Part shown: positions 1 to 6,696 of the stretch, in pieces
How the letters are laid out: every line of letters begins with the position of its first letter
Numbering within the stretch: position 1 is the first letter of the stretch
Origin: Bacillota bacterium
Lineage (GTDB): Bacteria; Bacillota; Dethiobacteria; DTU022; JAAZDU01
Direction: 5' to 3'
Length of the DNA stretch: 15,473 bases
NCBI GenBank assembly: GCA_012512665.1
Contig: JAAZDU010000025.1
Span: forward strand, 1-15,473
Program-made: the position numbers and the translations under genes
The notes under the pieces: model-generated
Database searches by the model: none
Told to the model about the DNA's origin: nothing
The model's input: the letters and a program-made list of their open reading frames with translations, nothing else

Positions 1-1
1 G

Positions 2-91
2 CCGTATGTTGTGACCATAGTAGCTTTAACAATTGCCAACCGCAAAGCAGCTTACCCCGCAGCTTTGCTAAAACCATATCGAAGGGAATAA
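2..91 (+). CDS. C-terminal end of an ABC transporter permease (partial)
   Basis: Only the last 29 codons are present, read from base 2 to a TAA at 89-91; the gene starts upstream of the window. The peptide has a hydrophobic stretch (YVVTIVALTIA), a short basic turn and the tail AAYPAALLKPYRRE. A Pro-Ala-Ala-Leu followed by Pro-Tyr and charged residues after a final membrane helix is the usual ending of the second permease of BMP/nucleoside-type (simple-sugar family) ABC importers. That recognition rests on family memory of a short tail, so the substrate is uncertain. A hairpin terminator 32 bases downstream fits the end of a transporter operon. Frame 1 is also open up to base 108, but its translation is Cys/Ser/Gln-rich and matches nothing I recognise. 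Confidence 0.6.
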   Translation, partial: PYVVTIVALTIANRKAAYPAALLKPYRRE

Positions 92-122
92 AGCTATATA
101 AATTTTAAGTATTGATTGTTAT

Positions 123-149
123 TAGGCTACCCCCGCGGTAGCCTATTTT
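123..149 (+). terminator. Rho-independent terminator of the upstream transporter operon
   Basis: A perfect 9-bp stem (TAGGCTACC 123-131 with GGTAGCCTA 137-145) encloses a 5-base loop and is followed by TTTT. It lies just after the permease stop codon. Confidence 0.85.
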
Positions 150-181
150 CGTTTAAAAGTATTACGATTGTTCGTTGAAAA

Positions 182-209
182 TTGAGTAGCTGGTACGCAA
201 TAGTATTAT
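182..209 (+). promoter_or_regulatory. Weak candidate sigma-A promoter
   Basis: TTGAGT (4 of 6 to TTGACA), a 16-base spacer and TATTAT (5 of 6 to TATAAT). It would produce a long leader before the nitroreductase. The region is AT-rich, so a chance match is quite possible. Confidence 0.25.
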
Positions 210-455
210 CAAAGCAGGAGAATAAGAAGCATTATATAATAAAAGAAATAAAGATATTGTGAAGAATAATTTGCCAAAATTTTTATTGAGCGGCTGTTAT
301 ATGCCGGCAGTAAAGGAATATTTTCCTAATCATAGGGGAAATATGCGATTGAATGCTGGTGCTTTTTTAGAAATGATCATATTTTGGGGAAAACCTTATA
401 TTTACAGAAATATTGAGCCACAAGTTTGCCGCCAAATTTAAAAAATATAATGAGA

Positions 456-480
456 CTGGCTGCTTGGCCAGCAATTTTTT
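456..480 (+). terminator. Weak hairpin followed by a T run
   Basis: CTGGC (456-460) can pair with GCCAG (467-471) around a 6-base loop, with TTTTTT at 475-480. The stem is only 5 bp. It sits just upstream of the nitroreductase ribosome site, so it might be a weak terminator, an attenuator, or chance. Confidence 0.3.
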
Positions 481-498
481 GCCAAAGGGGTGTACATA

Positions 499-1410
499 TT
501 GACTGTTCTACAATTTAATGAGAGGGTTTACGAGGCTATTATAAGGAGGCGCTCTATAAGGCGTTATAAAAAAGAGGAAGTTGACCCAGCGTTGCAGGGA
601 AAAATTTTAAAATTTAAATCCAAAATAGTACCTTTAGAGCCGGAAAATCAGTTTGATTACACTATTCACAGGGTGAAGGACCGCCCTGAAGGCCTGGTAG
701 AAATTTTGGGGCTTTATGGAAAGATTGCAGACTGCCCGCATTTTATCCTGCCGCTGCTGCGGGGGCAAAAACATGTTCATGAAGACCTTGGTTTTAGAAT
801 GCAGCAGCTTGTCATCTACCTGACCGAACTAGGAATAGCTACCTGTTATATAGGATCTGCGCATCGGGAAGAAAAAGTAAGAGAAATGTTTGACCTGGGT
901 GAAGATGAAAGAATTACTGCTTTTATTCTTTTTGGTTATCCCGATGAGAGGCTAGAAGCCAGGCAATTTGAAGAGCATATCTGGCGGAATGTGGGCGCCA
1001 GAAATAAAAAGCCCTTGGAGCAGATTTTGTTCAAAGATACTTTTGGCAATCCCTTTCCCCTCGAAGAGCTGGAGCCAAGGCACAAAAAAGTATTTGAAGC
1101 TGCTAGAAACACACCTTCTGCTGTTAATACCCAGCCCTGGAGATTTATTTTCAAAGATGGAAAAGTAGTATACCTGGCCGTGCAGAGAGGTCTTCAATAC
1201 CATAAAAAATTAGGCGCAGCTGTTGGCGAAAAGTATAAATTTTGCCTGACAGACGCTGGTATAGTCATGGGCAATTTTATGCTTGCCAGCCGTGTTTATG
1301 GTTTTCAGGGAAATTGGGAGCTTATTGCAGATGAAGGTGAGAGGAAGAAAATTTCTTCTCTCCTTGCACTGCCATCAAATTTTTACCTGGTTGCCAGCAG
1401 CAGTTTTTAG
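499..1410 (+). CDS. Two-domain nitroreductase-like flavoprotein (TM1586 type)
   Basis: This encodes a 303-residue predicted FMN-binding oxidoreductase of the nitroreductase fold. The N-terminal half carries the FMN-phosphate-type motif RRRSIRRY (about residues 16-23). The C-terminal half has a second nitroreductase-like motif, TPSAVNTQPW (about 205-214). One chain holding two half-domains is typical of the TM1586 nitroreductase family, in which a single chain resembles the usual homodimer. I chose TTG 499 because AAAGGGG (484-490) lies about 8 bases upstream; the in-frame GTG at 490 would overlap that ribosome site. The substrate cannot be inferred. The gap and a promoter before selA suggest it is transcribed separately from selAB, so its position there need not mean a shared function. 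Confidence 0.8.
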   Translation: MTVLQFNERVYEAIIRRRSIRRYKKEEVDPALQGKILKFKSKIVPLEPENQFDYTIHRVKDRPEGLVEILGLYGKIADCPHFILPLLRGQKHVHEDLGFRMQQLVIYLTELGIATCYIGSAHREEKVREMFDLGEDERITAFILFGYPDERLEARQFEEHIWRNVGARNKKPLEQILFKDTFGNPFPLEELEPRHKKVFEAARNTPSAVNTQPWRFIFKDGKVVYLAVQRGLQYHKKLGAAVGEKYKFCLTDAGIVMGNFMLASRVYGFQGNWELIADEGERKKISSLLALPSNFYLVASSSF

Positions 1411-1424
1411 AACTTAGAACTTTA

Positions 1425-1454
1425 TTGCTTTGGGCTTCAAAACTTTTGTATAAT
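1425..1454 (+). promoter_or_regulatory. Candidate sigma-A promoter for selAB
   Basis: TTGCTT (1425-1430), an 18-base spacer and a perfect TATAAT (1449-1454). Predicted initiation near 1461 leaves a short leader containing the GGAGG site of selA. Confidence 0.55.
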
Positions 1455-1496
1455 TAAATCTAGTTATCTAAAGAAGTGCTTAAGGAGGACAAAAAT

Positions 1497-2930
1497 GTGG
1501 CTCAGGGCCAAAACAACTGGTTGCGCTTTTTGCCCGCTGTGGATAAAGTGCTGTTAGAAGAACCGCTTTCTCGGTTAAGAGATAAATACCCTCACCATTT
1601 GCTTGTGCGGACTGTGCAGGAGGTTATTGCTGAACAGCGCGATGCCCTCAAAAAGGCCCGGGGAGAGGAAGAAGCGTTAGCTTTAAAGATATCTCCTTAC
1701 CAGGTAGCTGAAAAGGCTGCTGCTATTCTGGACAATATTTTCAAGCAGAGTTTAAGGCCTGTTATAAATGCTACGGGGATTGTGCTCCATACTAACCTGG
1801 GTAGGGCGCCTCTGCCAGATGATGCTGTCAAAGCTCTGCAGGCTATAGCACCATCCTACTGTAATCTGGAATATGCCTTGTCTGAAGGGGTGCGGGGATC
1901 GCGCTATCATCATTTGGAGAGTTTGTTATGTTTTCTAACGGGAGCGGAAGCGGCGCTGGTAGTAAATAACAATGCTGCCGCTGTCCTGTTGGCACTAAAT
2001 ACCCTGGCTGCCGGTAAAGAAGTGGTGGTTTCCAGGGGGCAGCTGGTTGAAATTGGTGGCTCTTTCCGCATCCCCGAGGTGATGAAACAGAGCGGGGCGC
2101 GCTTGGTTGAAGTAGGGACTACCAACAAGACATATCTTTCTGATTACCGGAGGGCAGTCTCTTCTGAGACAGCCCTTCTTCTTAAAGTGCATACCAGCAA
2201 TTACAGGATTGTGGGGTTTACGTCTGATGTCAGCATTGAAGAACTAGTTGGGCTGGGCAGGGAATTGGGGCTACCTGTGATGGAGGATCTAGGCAGCGGC
2301 GTTTTTTTAGATCTTGCCCCTTACGGCTTGCCTCATGAGCCTACTGCCCAGGAGAGTATAAAGGCCGGCGCAGGGGTTGTAACTGTTAGCGGCGACAAAC
2401 TTTTGAGCGGGCCCCAGGCAGGTATCATTCTAGGTAAAAGAAATTATATTGATGCCATGAAAAAAAACCAGCTTACCAGGGCTTTAAGGGTTGATAAGTT
2501 AACTGTTGCTGCCTTGGAAGCTACCTTAAAATTGTACCTGCAGCCGGAAAATGCTTTAGAAAAGATACCGGTGTTGAAGCTCCTTACCTGTCCCGTGGAA
2601 AGCCTTTTGGCCCGGGCAGAGGCCCTGGCTGCCCGCTTAGAAGAGGAAGTAAGGCAGCATGCTACTATCCAAATTGAAAGGGAAGAGGCCCTGGTGGGCG
2701 GCGGCTCTATGCCCCAGGCCTCCCTTCCCAGCTGCCAGCTTGTCATTACTCCCCATCATATGTCTACATCTAACCTGGCATACAAGCTAAGAATGGGAAC
2801 CCCGGCTATTGTAGCGCGGGTTAAGCAGGGCCGGTTATACCTGGATCTGCGCTCTATACAGCAGTCCGAGGAAAAAGTTCTTTTGCAAAGGCTAATAGAA
2901 CTTTTGCAAGGAGGGGAGGCGCTACAGTGA
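1497..2930 (+). CDS. selA: L-seryl-tRNA(Sec) selenium transferase (selenocysteine synthase)
   Basis: SelA is a PLP-dependent enzyme that converts Ser-tRNA(Sec) to Sec-tRNA(Sec) using selenophosphate. The 477-residue product has a helical N-terminal tRNA-binding region, then the conserved block VINATGIVLHTNLGRAPL. The PLP lysine lies in SGDKLLSGPQAG (about Lys301, close to Lys295 of E. coli SelA). A C-terminal small domain follows, and the length is normal for the family. The start is GTG 1497, eight bases after GGAGG (1484-1488). A GTG at 1476 is in frame but lies upstream of that ribosome site, and the ATG at 1495 is in another frame. The TGA stop overlaps the GTG start of selB by four bases (GTGA), so the two are translationally coupled. 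Confidence 0.96.
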   Translation: MAQGQNNWLRFLPAVDKVLLEEPLSRLRDKYPHHLLVRTVQEVIAEQRDALKKARGEEEALALKISPYQVAEKAAAILDNIFKQSLRPVINATGIVLHTNLGRAPLPDDAVKALQAIAPSYCNLEYALSEGVRGSRYHHLESLLCFLTGAEAALVVNNNAAAVLLALNTLAAGKEVVVSRGQLVEIGGSFRIPEVMKQSGARLVEVGTTNKTYLSDYRRAVSSETALLLKVHTSNYRIVGFTSDVSIEELVGLGRELGLPVMEDLGSGVFLDLAPYGLPHEPTAQESIKAGAGVVTVSGDKLLSGPQAGIILGKRNYIDAMKKNQLTRALRVDKLTVAALEATLKLYLQPENALEKIPVLKLLTCPVESLLARAEALAARLEEEVRQHATIQIEREEALVGGGSMPQASLPSCQLVITPHHMSTSNLAYKLRMGTPAIVARVKQGRLYLDLRSIQQSEEKVLLQRLIELLQGGEALQ

Positions 2931-4831
2931 GTATTATTGTGGGCACGGCTGGTCACGTTGATCACGGTAAAACCATGCTTATTAAGGCCCTGACAGGAGT
3001 AGATACCGACCGCCTGCAGGAAGAAAAGAAAAGAGGTATTTCCATAGATTTAGGCTTTGCCCCTCTACAGCTATCTGCTGGCCGCGTGGTCGGTGTTGTT
3101 GATGTACCCGGCCATGAGCGCTTTATCCATAATATGTTGGCCGGCGCAGGCGGGGTAGATCTGGTGCTGCTGGTCGTAGATGCCACCGAAGGGATCATGC
3201 CACAAACCAGGGAGCATTTAAGCATTCTTGAGCTTTTACAAGTAAAAAAAGGGCTGGTAGCTATCACCAAGTGTGACCTTGTGGAGGAGGAATGGTTGGA
3301 GCTGGTAGAGGAAGAGGTAAAAGAAGAGCTGCAACACAGTTTTTTGGCCAAAGCTCCGATTATTAGAACATCGGCGGTAACAGGGCAGGGGATTGAGGAA
3401 TTAAAAAATGCTATTGACAGATTAACAGATGAAATGACAGGTAAAGATACAACCTCCCCTTTGCGCATTCCTATAGACCGGGTTTTTGTGAAAGACGGCT
3501 TTGGTCTTGTGATAACTGGAACCCTCCTTACGGGACAGGTCAGGCATGGCGATAATGTTGCTGTTATACCTCCTGGAATTGAAAGCCGTGTCCGGGGTAT
3601 CCAGGTGCACGGAGCCCAGGTTGAACTGGCCCAGGCGGGGCAGAGGGTAGCGCTTAACCTTTCAGGGCTGGAAAAGGAGCAGCTGGAGCGGGGAGCCGTT
3701 GTAGCTTCACCTGGTATTTTTAACACCACTTCTTTACTTGATGTTCGCTTGAAGCTTCTGCCAGATGCCCCTCATGCATTGAAACATGCGGCTCCTGTTC
3801 ATTTTTACCTGGGGACCGCCCGTACGGTTGGTAGGGTTGTTCTGTTGAACAGCGATCAGCTTAAACCGGGTGAAGAAGCTTACTGCCAGTTTCGCCTGGA
3901 GAAAAAAATTGTTGCCCAGAGAGGAGATAAATTTATTATCCGCTCCTATTCGCCTATGTTCACAGTCGGGGGGGGTGTGGTGCTCGATGAAAATCCTGCT
4001 CGCCATAAGCGATACCGCCCCCAAATTATCAGCCACCTGCAAAAAATTGATAAGAGTGAGGCTGATTTTCTGCTCTATAAGCTTAGAGAACATAAGTGGC
4101 TTGAATTTGCTGGTTTTCAGCGCCTCAGCAAAATGGGTGCTCAGAGCACCTTGGAGTTATTGGAGAAGCTGCAGGAGGAAGGCCTGGTTGTGAAGCGGAG
4201 AGAATTATATTTTCCCCGGGAAAAATGGCAACAGTGGAAAGATCTGATTTTGCAGGTATTAAAGGAATTCCACGCGGAGCACCCCTTGCTGCCAGGTTAT
4301 GATAAAGCAAGGCTTAAAAGTTTACTTCCCCAGGGTTTCCCAAATAAAGCAATGGAGGAGCTGTTGGGAGAACTATACCGTGAAAAGCAGATCGAAGTTC
4401 TAGAGGATGTGGTGAGGCTTGCTGGTTTTAAACCTGAACTGGGGAGGCTGCAAACAGAGGTAGTAAAATCAATACTAAGTTTTTGCCAGCAAAAAGGATT
4501 TCGCCCCCCATCTGTAAAGGAGGTTTCTGCTTTTACGGGGCTATCAGAAGAGAAACTGGTACCCTATTTAATTTATCTTCACCATAAAGGCGACTTGATA
4601 AAAGTATCAGAAGACTTATACCTGGCAAGCGATGTCTACGACGAAGCTTTAAAAATACTTGTAAGGCATTTTTCACAGTCGGAAAAACTAACCCTGGCAC
4701 AGTACAGGGATTTGTTGGAGAGCTCGCGCCGCTTTGCCCAGAGCCTGCTGGAACATTTTGATGGTGAAGGCTACACACGCAGAACCGGAGATGTGCGGGT
4801 TGCCTGGAAGCTCCCCGTCAATCAGGAATAA
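2927..4831 (+). CDS. selB: Selenocysteine-specific elongation factor SelB
   Basis: SelB is a GTPase that delivers Sec-tRNA(Sec) to UGA codons by binding the SECIS hairpin of the mRNA. The 634-residue product begins with the G domain: G1 GHVDHGKT (9-16), switch I RGISI (36-40), G3 DVPGH (59-63) and G4 TKCD (114-117). Translation-factor beta-barrel domains follow. The C-terminal half (from about 370) has the alternating helical and charged pattern expected of the SelB winged-helix mRNA-binding repeats, and the length is typical. It starts at GTG 2927 inside the end of selA, with AAGGAGGGG just upstream. Its last 10 bases overlap the end of the convergent Spo0E-like gene. No tRNA-Sec gene (selC) is visible beside it. 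Confidence 0.96.
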   Translation: MSIIVGTAGHVDHGKTMLIKALTGVDTDRLQEEKKRGISIDLGFAPLQLSAGRVVGVVDVPGHERFIHNMLAGAGGVDLVLLVVDATEGIMPQTREHLSILELLQVKKGLVAITKCDLVEEEWLELVEEEVKEELQHSFLAKAPIIRTSAVTGQGIEELKNAIDRLTDEMTGKDTTSPLRIPIDRVFVKDGFGLVITGTLLTGQVRHGDNVAVIPPGIESRVRGIQVHGAQVELAQAGQRVALNLSGLEKEQLERGAVVASPGIFNTTSLLDVRLKLLPDAPHALKHAAPVHFYLGTARTVGRVVLLNSDQLKPGEEAYCQFRLEKKIVAQRGDKFIIRSYSPMFTVGGGVVLDENPARHKRYRPQIISHLQKIDKSEADFLLYKLREHKWLEFAGFQRLSKMGAQSTLELLEKLQEEGLVVKRRELYFPREKWQQWKDLILQVLKEFHAEHPLLPGYDKARLKSLLPQGFPNKAMEELLGELYREKQIEVLEDVVRLAGFKPELGRLQTEVVKSILSFCQQKGFRPPSVKEVSAFTGLSEEKLVPYLIYLHHKGDLIKVSEDLYLASDVYDEALKILVRHFSQSEKLTLAQYRDLLESSRRFAQSLLEHFDGEGYTRRTGDVRVAWKLPVNQE

Positions 4832-4989
4832 TGAGACTTCATGTAATCGGTAATCAGCGTATCCAGCCTGGTGCTTATACGGTAAATATCTTTATCACAC
4901 AGAGATTGCCTGCCGTGCTTGTAAGCAAGCTTCATTAGGGCACGCACTTTCTCGATTTTTTGTTCCAGGTGTTCATCTTTTTTTTGCAA
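4822..4989 (-). CDS. Spo0E-like sporulation regulator (aspartyl-phosphate phosphatase)
   Basis: This 55-residue minus-strand gene fits the Spo0E family, small helical-hairpin proteins that dephosphorylate Spo0A~P and delay sporulation. The family pattern is visible: an Ile-Glu-x-x-Arg first helix (IEKVRALM, 12-19), a Gly-containing turn (KHGRQSL, 24-30), and the signature S-x-x-L-D (STRLD, 39-43) followed by TLITDY, matching the family's SQELD-type motif. The TTG start at 4989 is preceded by AGGTGATC, a direct match to the anti-Shine-Dalgarno sequence; an in-frame GTG at 4998 overlaps that site and is less likely. The gene converges on selB and overlaps its last 10 bases. Translation begins in a short charged tail, and there are no membrane segments. 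Confidence 0.85.
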   Translation of the reverse strand: MQKKDEHLEQKIEKVRALMKLAYKHGRQSLCDKDIYRISTRLDTLITDYMKSHYS

Positions 4990-5339
4990 ACCGATCACCT
5001 ACTTTAGCAATAATATTGGCTAAATTAGTTCCCCATTAATTCTAATAATTCTACATCTAACCAAAAAACCCTTTTTTTAACATGAAAAATATAGAAAAAA
5101 AGCATAAATTTTTATTTAAAGGTAATTTGTGGTGAAGAAGCAAGATTATTGTCTGGCTAAAAAGTATTATAACATTATTCTAAATATTTTTACAACTACC
5201 TTGAAATATTTTGAGAAGAAAAAAGCAGGACTTTTTTTGCCTATGTCGAAAAACAAGATTAGCTATAATTATGCCTTTTGATGTTTTTTTGGCAATGTTT
5301 TTATGGTTGGGTTTATTAAGTTTGTAGAGGGGGTGGTTT
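4990..5339. other. AT-rich intergenic region between the Spo0E-like gene and the Hdr/Etf operon
   Basis: This divergent control region contains no tRNA (selC was looked for) and no convincing frame on either strand. It holds TGTCGAA at 5244-5250, TATAAT at 5264-5269, and two copies of AAATATTTT (5182-5190 and 5214-5222) whose starts are 32 bases apart. A TATTAT suitable as a -10 element for the minus-strand gene is visible near 5015-5025, but with a poor -35. The long lysine-rich minus-strand frame across 5180-5458 looks like a consequence of AT richness. Confidence 0.5.
5244..5269 (+). promoter_or_regulatory. Candidate Spo0A box plus -10 element upstream of the Hdr/Etf operon
   Basis: TGTCGAA (5244-5250), followed by AAA, is a perfect match to the 0A-box core bound by Spo0A. 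It ends 13 bases before a consensus TATAAT (5264-5269), so it would cover the -35 position. This is the arrangement at Spo0A-activated sigma-A promoters, which usually lack a good -35, and none is seen here at 16-18 bases. A 7-base match can occur by chance; the -10 element is more secure than the box. Confidence 0.4.
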
Positions 5340-5462
5340 ATGAAAGAGGGCTTGAAGATTAGCATTAGCTTTTCTTTTTTGATAATGGTATGTTTGTTTT
5401 TTTTAGTACGCTTGCTTAAGGCAACTTCGGCAGCTTTCGCTTTTGTTAATATTACCATCTAG
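5340..5462 (+). CDS. Predicted 40-residue single-pass membrane protein
   Basis: I do not recognise this protein. ATG 5340 follows a very strong ribosome site (GAGGGGGTGG), better than that of most genes in the window. The peptide starts MKEGLK and then has a hydrophobic segment rich in Ile, Phe, Leu and Val (about residues 7-23). A basic RLLK (24-27) and a short second apolar stretch (AAFAFVNITI) follow. It could be a membrane anchor or an uncleaved signal-like peptide. The TAG stop is 12 bases before the Hdr-type Fe-S gene, so the two are very likely cotranscribed. It may tether or assemble the downstream soluble complex, but that is inference from position only. A translated leader peptide is the main alternative. 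Confidence 0.55.
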   Translation: MKEGLKISISFSFLIMVCLFFLVRLLKATSAAFAFVNITI

Positions 5463-5474
5463 TGAGGTATAAAG

Positions 5475-6617
5475 ATGAATACAGAATTGCAGAGCTTTAT
5501 ACAAAAATACGATTTATTAGGTTGTGTTCAGTGCGGAAGATGCACTGGTGGCTGCCCTGTTACTGTGCGCACAAACTTAAACGTGCGCCGTATTGTATAC
5601 GATTCTATTAATGAAAGCATGCTGGAGGACCTTGCCAAGTTACCTGAAATATGGGACTGCACTACATGTAATACTTGCGCTGTCAGGTGCCCAAAAGGTT
5701 TAAAGCCAGTGGAAGTGCTGATTGGTTTACGAAATATTATGGTAGAAAGTGGGATTATCCAGCCCACTGTAAGGGATGCCCTGGAAAGTGTTTTTCGCGA
5801 GGGTAATCCCTGGAATAAACCAAAAGCGCGGCGTAGCGATTGGATGGAAGGGCTTGAAGTAAAAATAGCTGAGCCTGGGAAAAAGGTAGAAAACCTAATT
5901 TTTGTCTGCTGCACCATTGCTTATGACCCTAAAGTGCAGGTGATAGCTAAAAACCTGGTTAAAGTTCTTAATAAGGCTGGTGTTGATTACGGTTTTATAG
6001 GCGATGATGAAGTATGCTGCGGCAGCGAGGTTTATGCCATGGGTGAGCTTGGCGAAGAAGGCCTCTTTGAAATGCTGGTAGAAGATAATACGGAACTTTT
6101 CAATAGCTACGAGGCAGAGAGGATCGTAGCTATTTCTCCTCACTGCTATTCAGTATTTAAAAACCAGTATCCTGATTTAAAGGCTGAGGTTATTCATTAT
6201 ACTCAGCTTCTAAAAGAGCTCTTGGCAGATAACAAACTTGAGCTAAAAAAAGAGCTTTCACAAAAAATTGTATTTCATGATCCCTGCTACCTGGGAAAAC
6301 AAAATAATATTTTTGATGAACCCCGCTACATTCTAAGCCAGATCCCCGGAGTTGAGTTAGTAGAATTTGACCGCAGCAGGGAGCGCAGCCTCTGCTGTGA
6401 AGGGGGCGGCGGCAAAATGTGGGTGGAAAGTGAGTCGCGCAAGGAGCGCCTGGCAGAAATAAGAGTAAAAGATGCCGATGAGCTGGGTGCAACTTTGCTG
6501 GCGGTAGCCTGCCCGTTTTGCGTTTTGACCTTCGACGATGCTATCAAGGCTAAGGGATTGGAAGAAAAGATGCGGGTGGCCGAGATAACGGAGATCCTGG
6601 GCGAAGCGGTGGAGTAG
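5475..6617 (+). CDS. HdrC-HdrB-type (HdrD-like) Fe-S oxidoreductase, soluble
   Basis: This 380-residue electron carrier fuses an HdrC-like part to an HdrB-like part. The N-terminus has two [4Fe-4S] motifs: Cys17/20/23/27 and Cys62/65/68/72. The C-terminus has two CCG regions. The second is complete (Cys271, Cys307-308, Cys346 and Cys349 in CPFC) and fits the ligand set of HdrB non-cubane clusters. The first (Cys145-146, Cys181-182, Cys224 in PHCYSVFK) lacks the closing CxxC, as is common in GlcF/LutA/DUF224 relatives. There is no membrane domain, unlike the membrane-bound DUF224 proteins encoded beside Etf genes in syntrophs. It lies directly ahead of etfBA and is the only HdrB-type protein in the operon. 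It probably exchanges electrons with Etf, with HdrA, or with both. ATG 5475 follows GAGGT (5464-5468). Confidence 0.88.
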   Translation: MNTELQSFIQKYDLLGCVQCGRCTGGCPVTVRTNLNVRRIVYDSINESMLEDLAKLPEIWDCTTCNTCAVRCPKGLKPVEVLIGLRNIMVESGIIQPTVRDALESVFREGNPWNKPKARRSDWMEGLEVKIAEPGKKVENLIFVCCTIAYDPKVQVIAKNLVKVLNKAGVDYGFIGDDEVCCGSEVYAMGELGEEGLFEMLVEDNTELFNSYEAERIVAISPHCYSVFKNQYPDLKAEVIHYTQLLKELLADNKLELKKELSQKIVFHDPCYLGKQNNIFDEPRYILSQIPGVELVEFDRSRERSLCCEGGGGKMWVESESRKERLAEIRVKDADELGATLLAVACPFCVLTFDDAIKAKGLEEKMRVAEITEILGEAVE

Positions 6618-6696
6618 CTTGGGGGGGGAATTAGGTTAGCTTGTTAAAGTTTTATTGTTATTTAGATTAGGAAAGATTTGGAGGTGTGGCATTTTA

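Larger units (their letters stand above)
150..498. other. AT-rich intergenic region with no convincing gene
   Basis: About 350 bases separate the terminator from the nitroreductase. A 60-codon frame (GTG 259 to TAA 441) is present. It has no Shine-Dalgarno sequence, no recognisable motif, and an unusual mix of aromatic and cysteine residues, so it is not called as a gene. A weak promoter-like pair (TTGAGT 182-187, 16 bases, TATTAT 204-209) and a small hairpin near 456-471 are the only other structures seen. I see no tRNA, riboswitch or repeat. Confidence 0.5.

Noticed and set aside
42..68. GCAAAGC/GCTTTGC inverted repeat near the left edge
   Set aside because: Lies inside the permease coding sequence, has a 13-base loop and no T run; the real terminator is at 123-149.
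1..108. Open frame 1 at the left edge of the window
   Set aside because: The translation is Cys/Ser/Gln-rich and unlike any family I know; frame 2 gives a credible permease tail followed by a terminator.
259..441. 60-codon frame starting at GTG in the leader of the nitroreductase
   Set aside because: No ribosome site, no recognisable motif, odd composition, and it lies in an AT-rich intergenic stretch.
2962..3729. Long (255-codon) minus-strand frame inside selB
   Set aside because: Shadow of selB: Ser/Thr/Pro-rich translation, no motifs, entirely inside an unmistakable gene.
4917..4930. GCTTG/CAAGC hairpin after selB
   Set aside because: Short stem inside the Spo0E-like coding region with no T run, so it is not a selB terminator.
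5227..5250. Possible sigma-H promoter (AGGACTT then CGAAA)
   Set aside because: The -10 half does not match GAAT and the spacing is loose; the TATAAT at 5264 is a better explanation.
5180..5458. 92-codon minus-strand frame, lysine-rich
   Set aside because: No family features; it covers AT-rich control DNA and the plus-strand microprotein, which has a far better ribosome site.
6641..6660. TTGTTAA resembling half of a Rex (NADH-sensing repressor) site before etfB
   Set aside because: The second half of the palindrome is not present (TTATTGT instead of TTAACAA), and it lies inside the operon.
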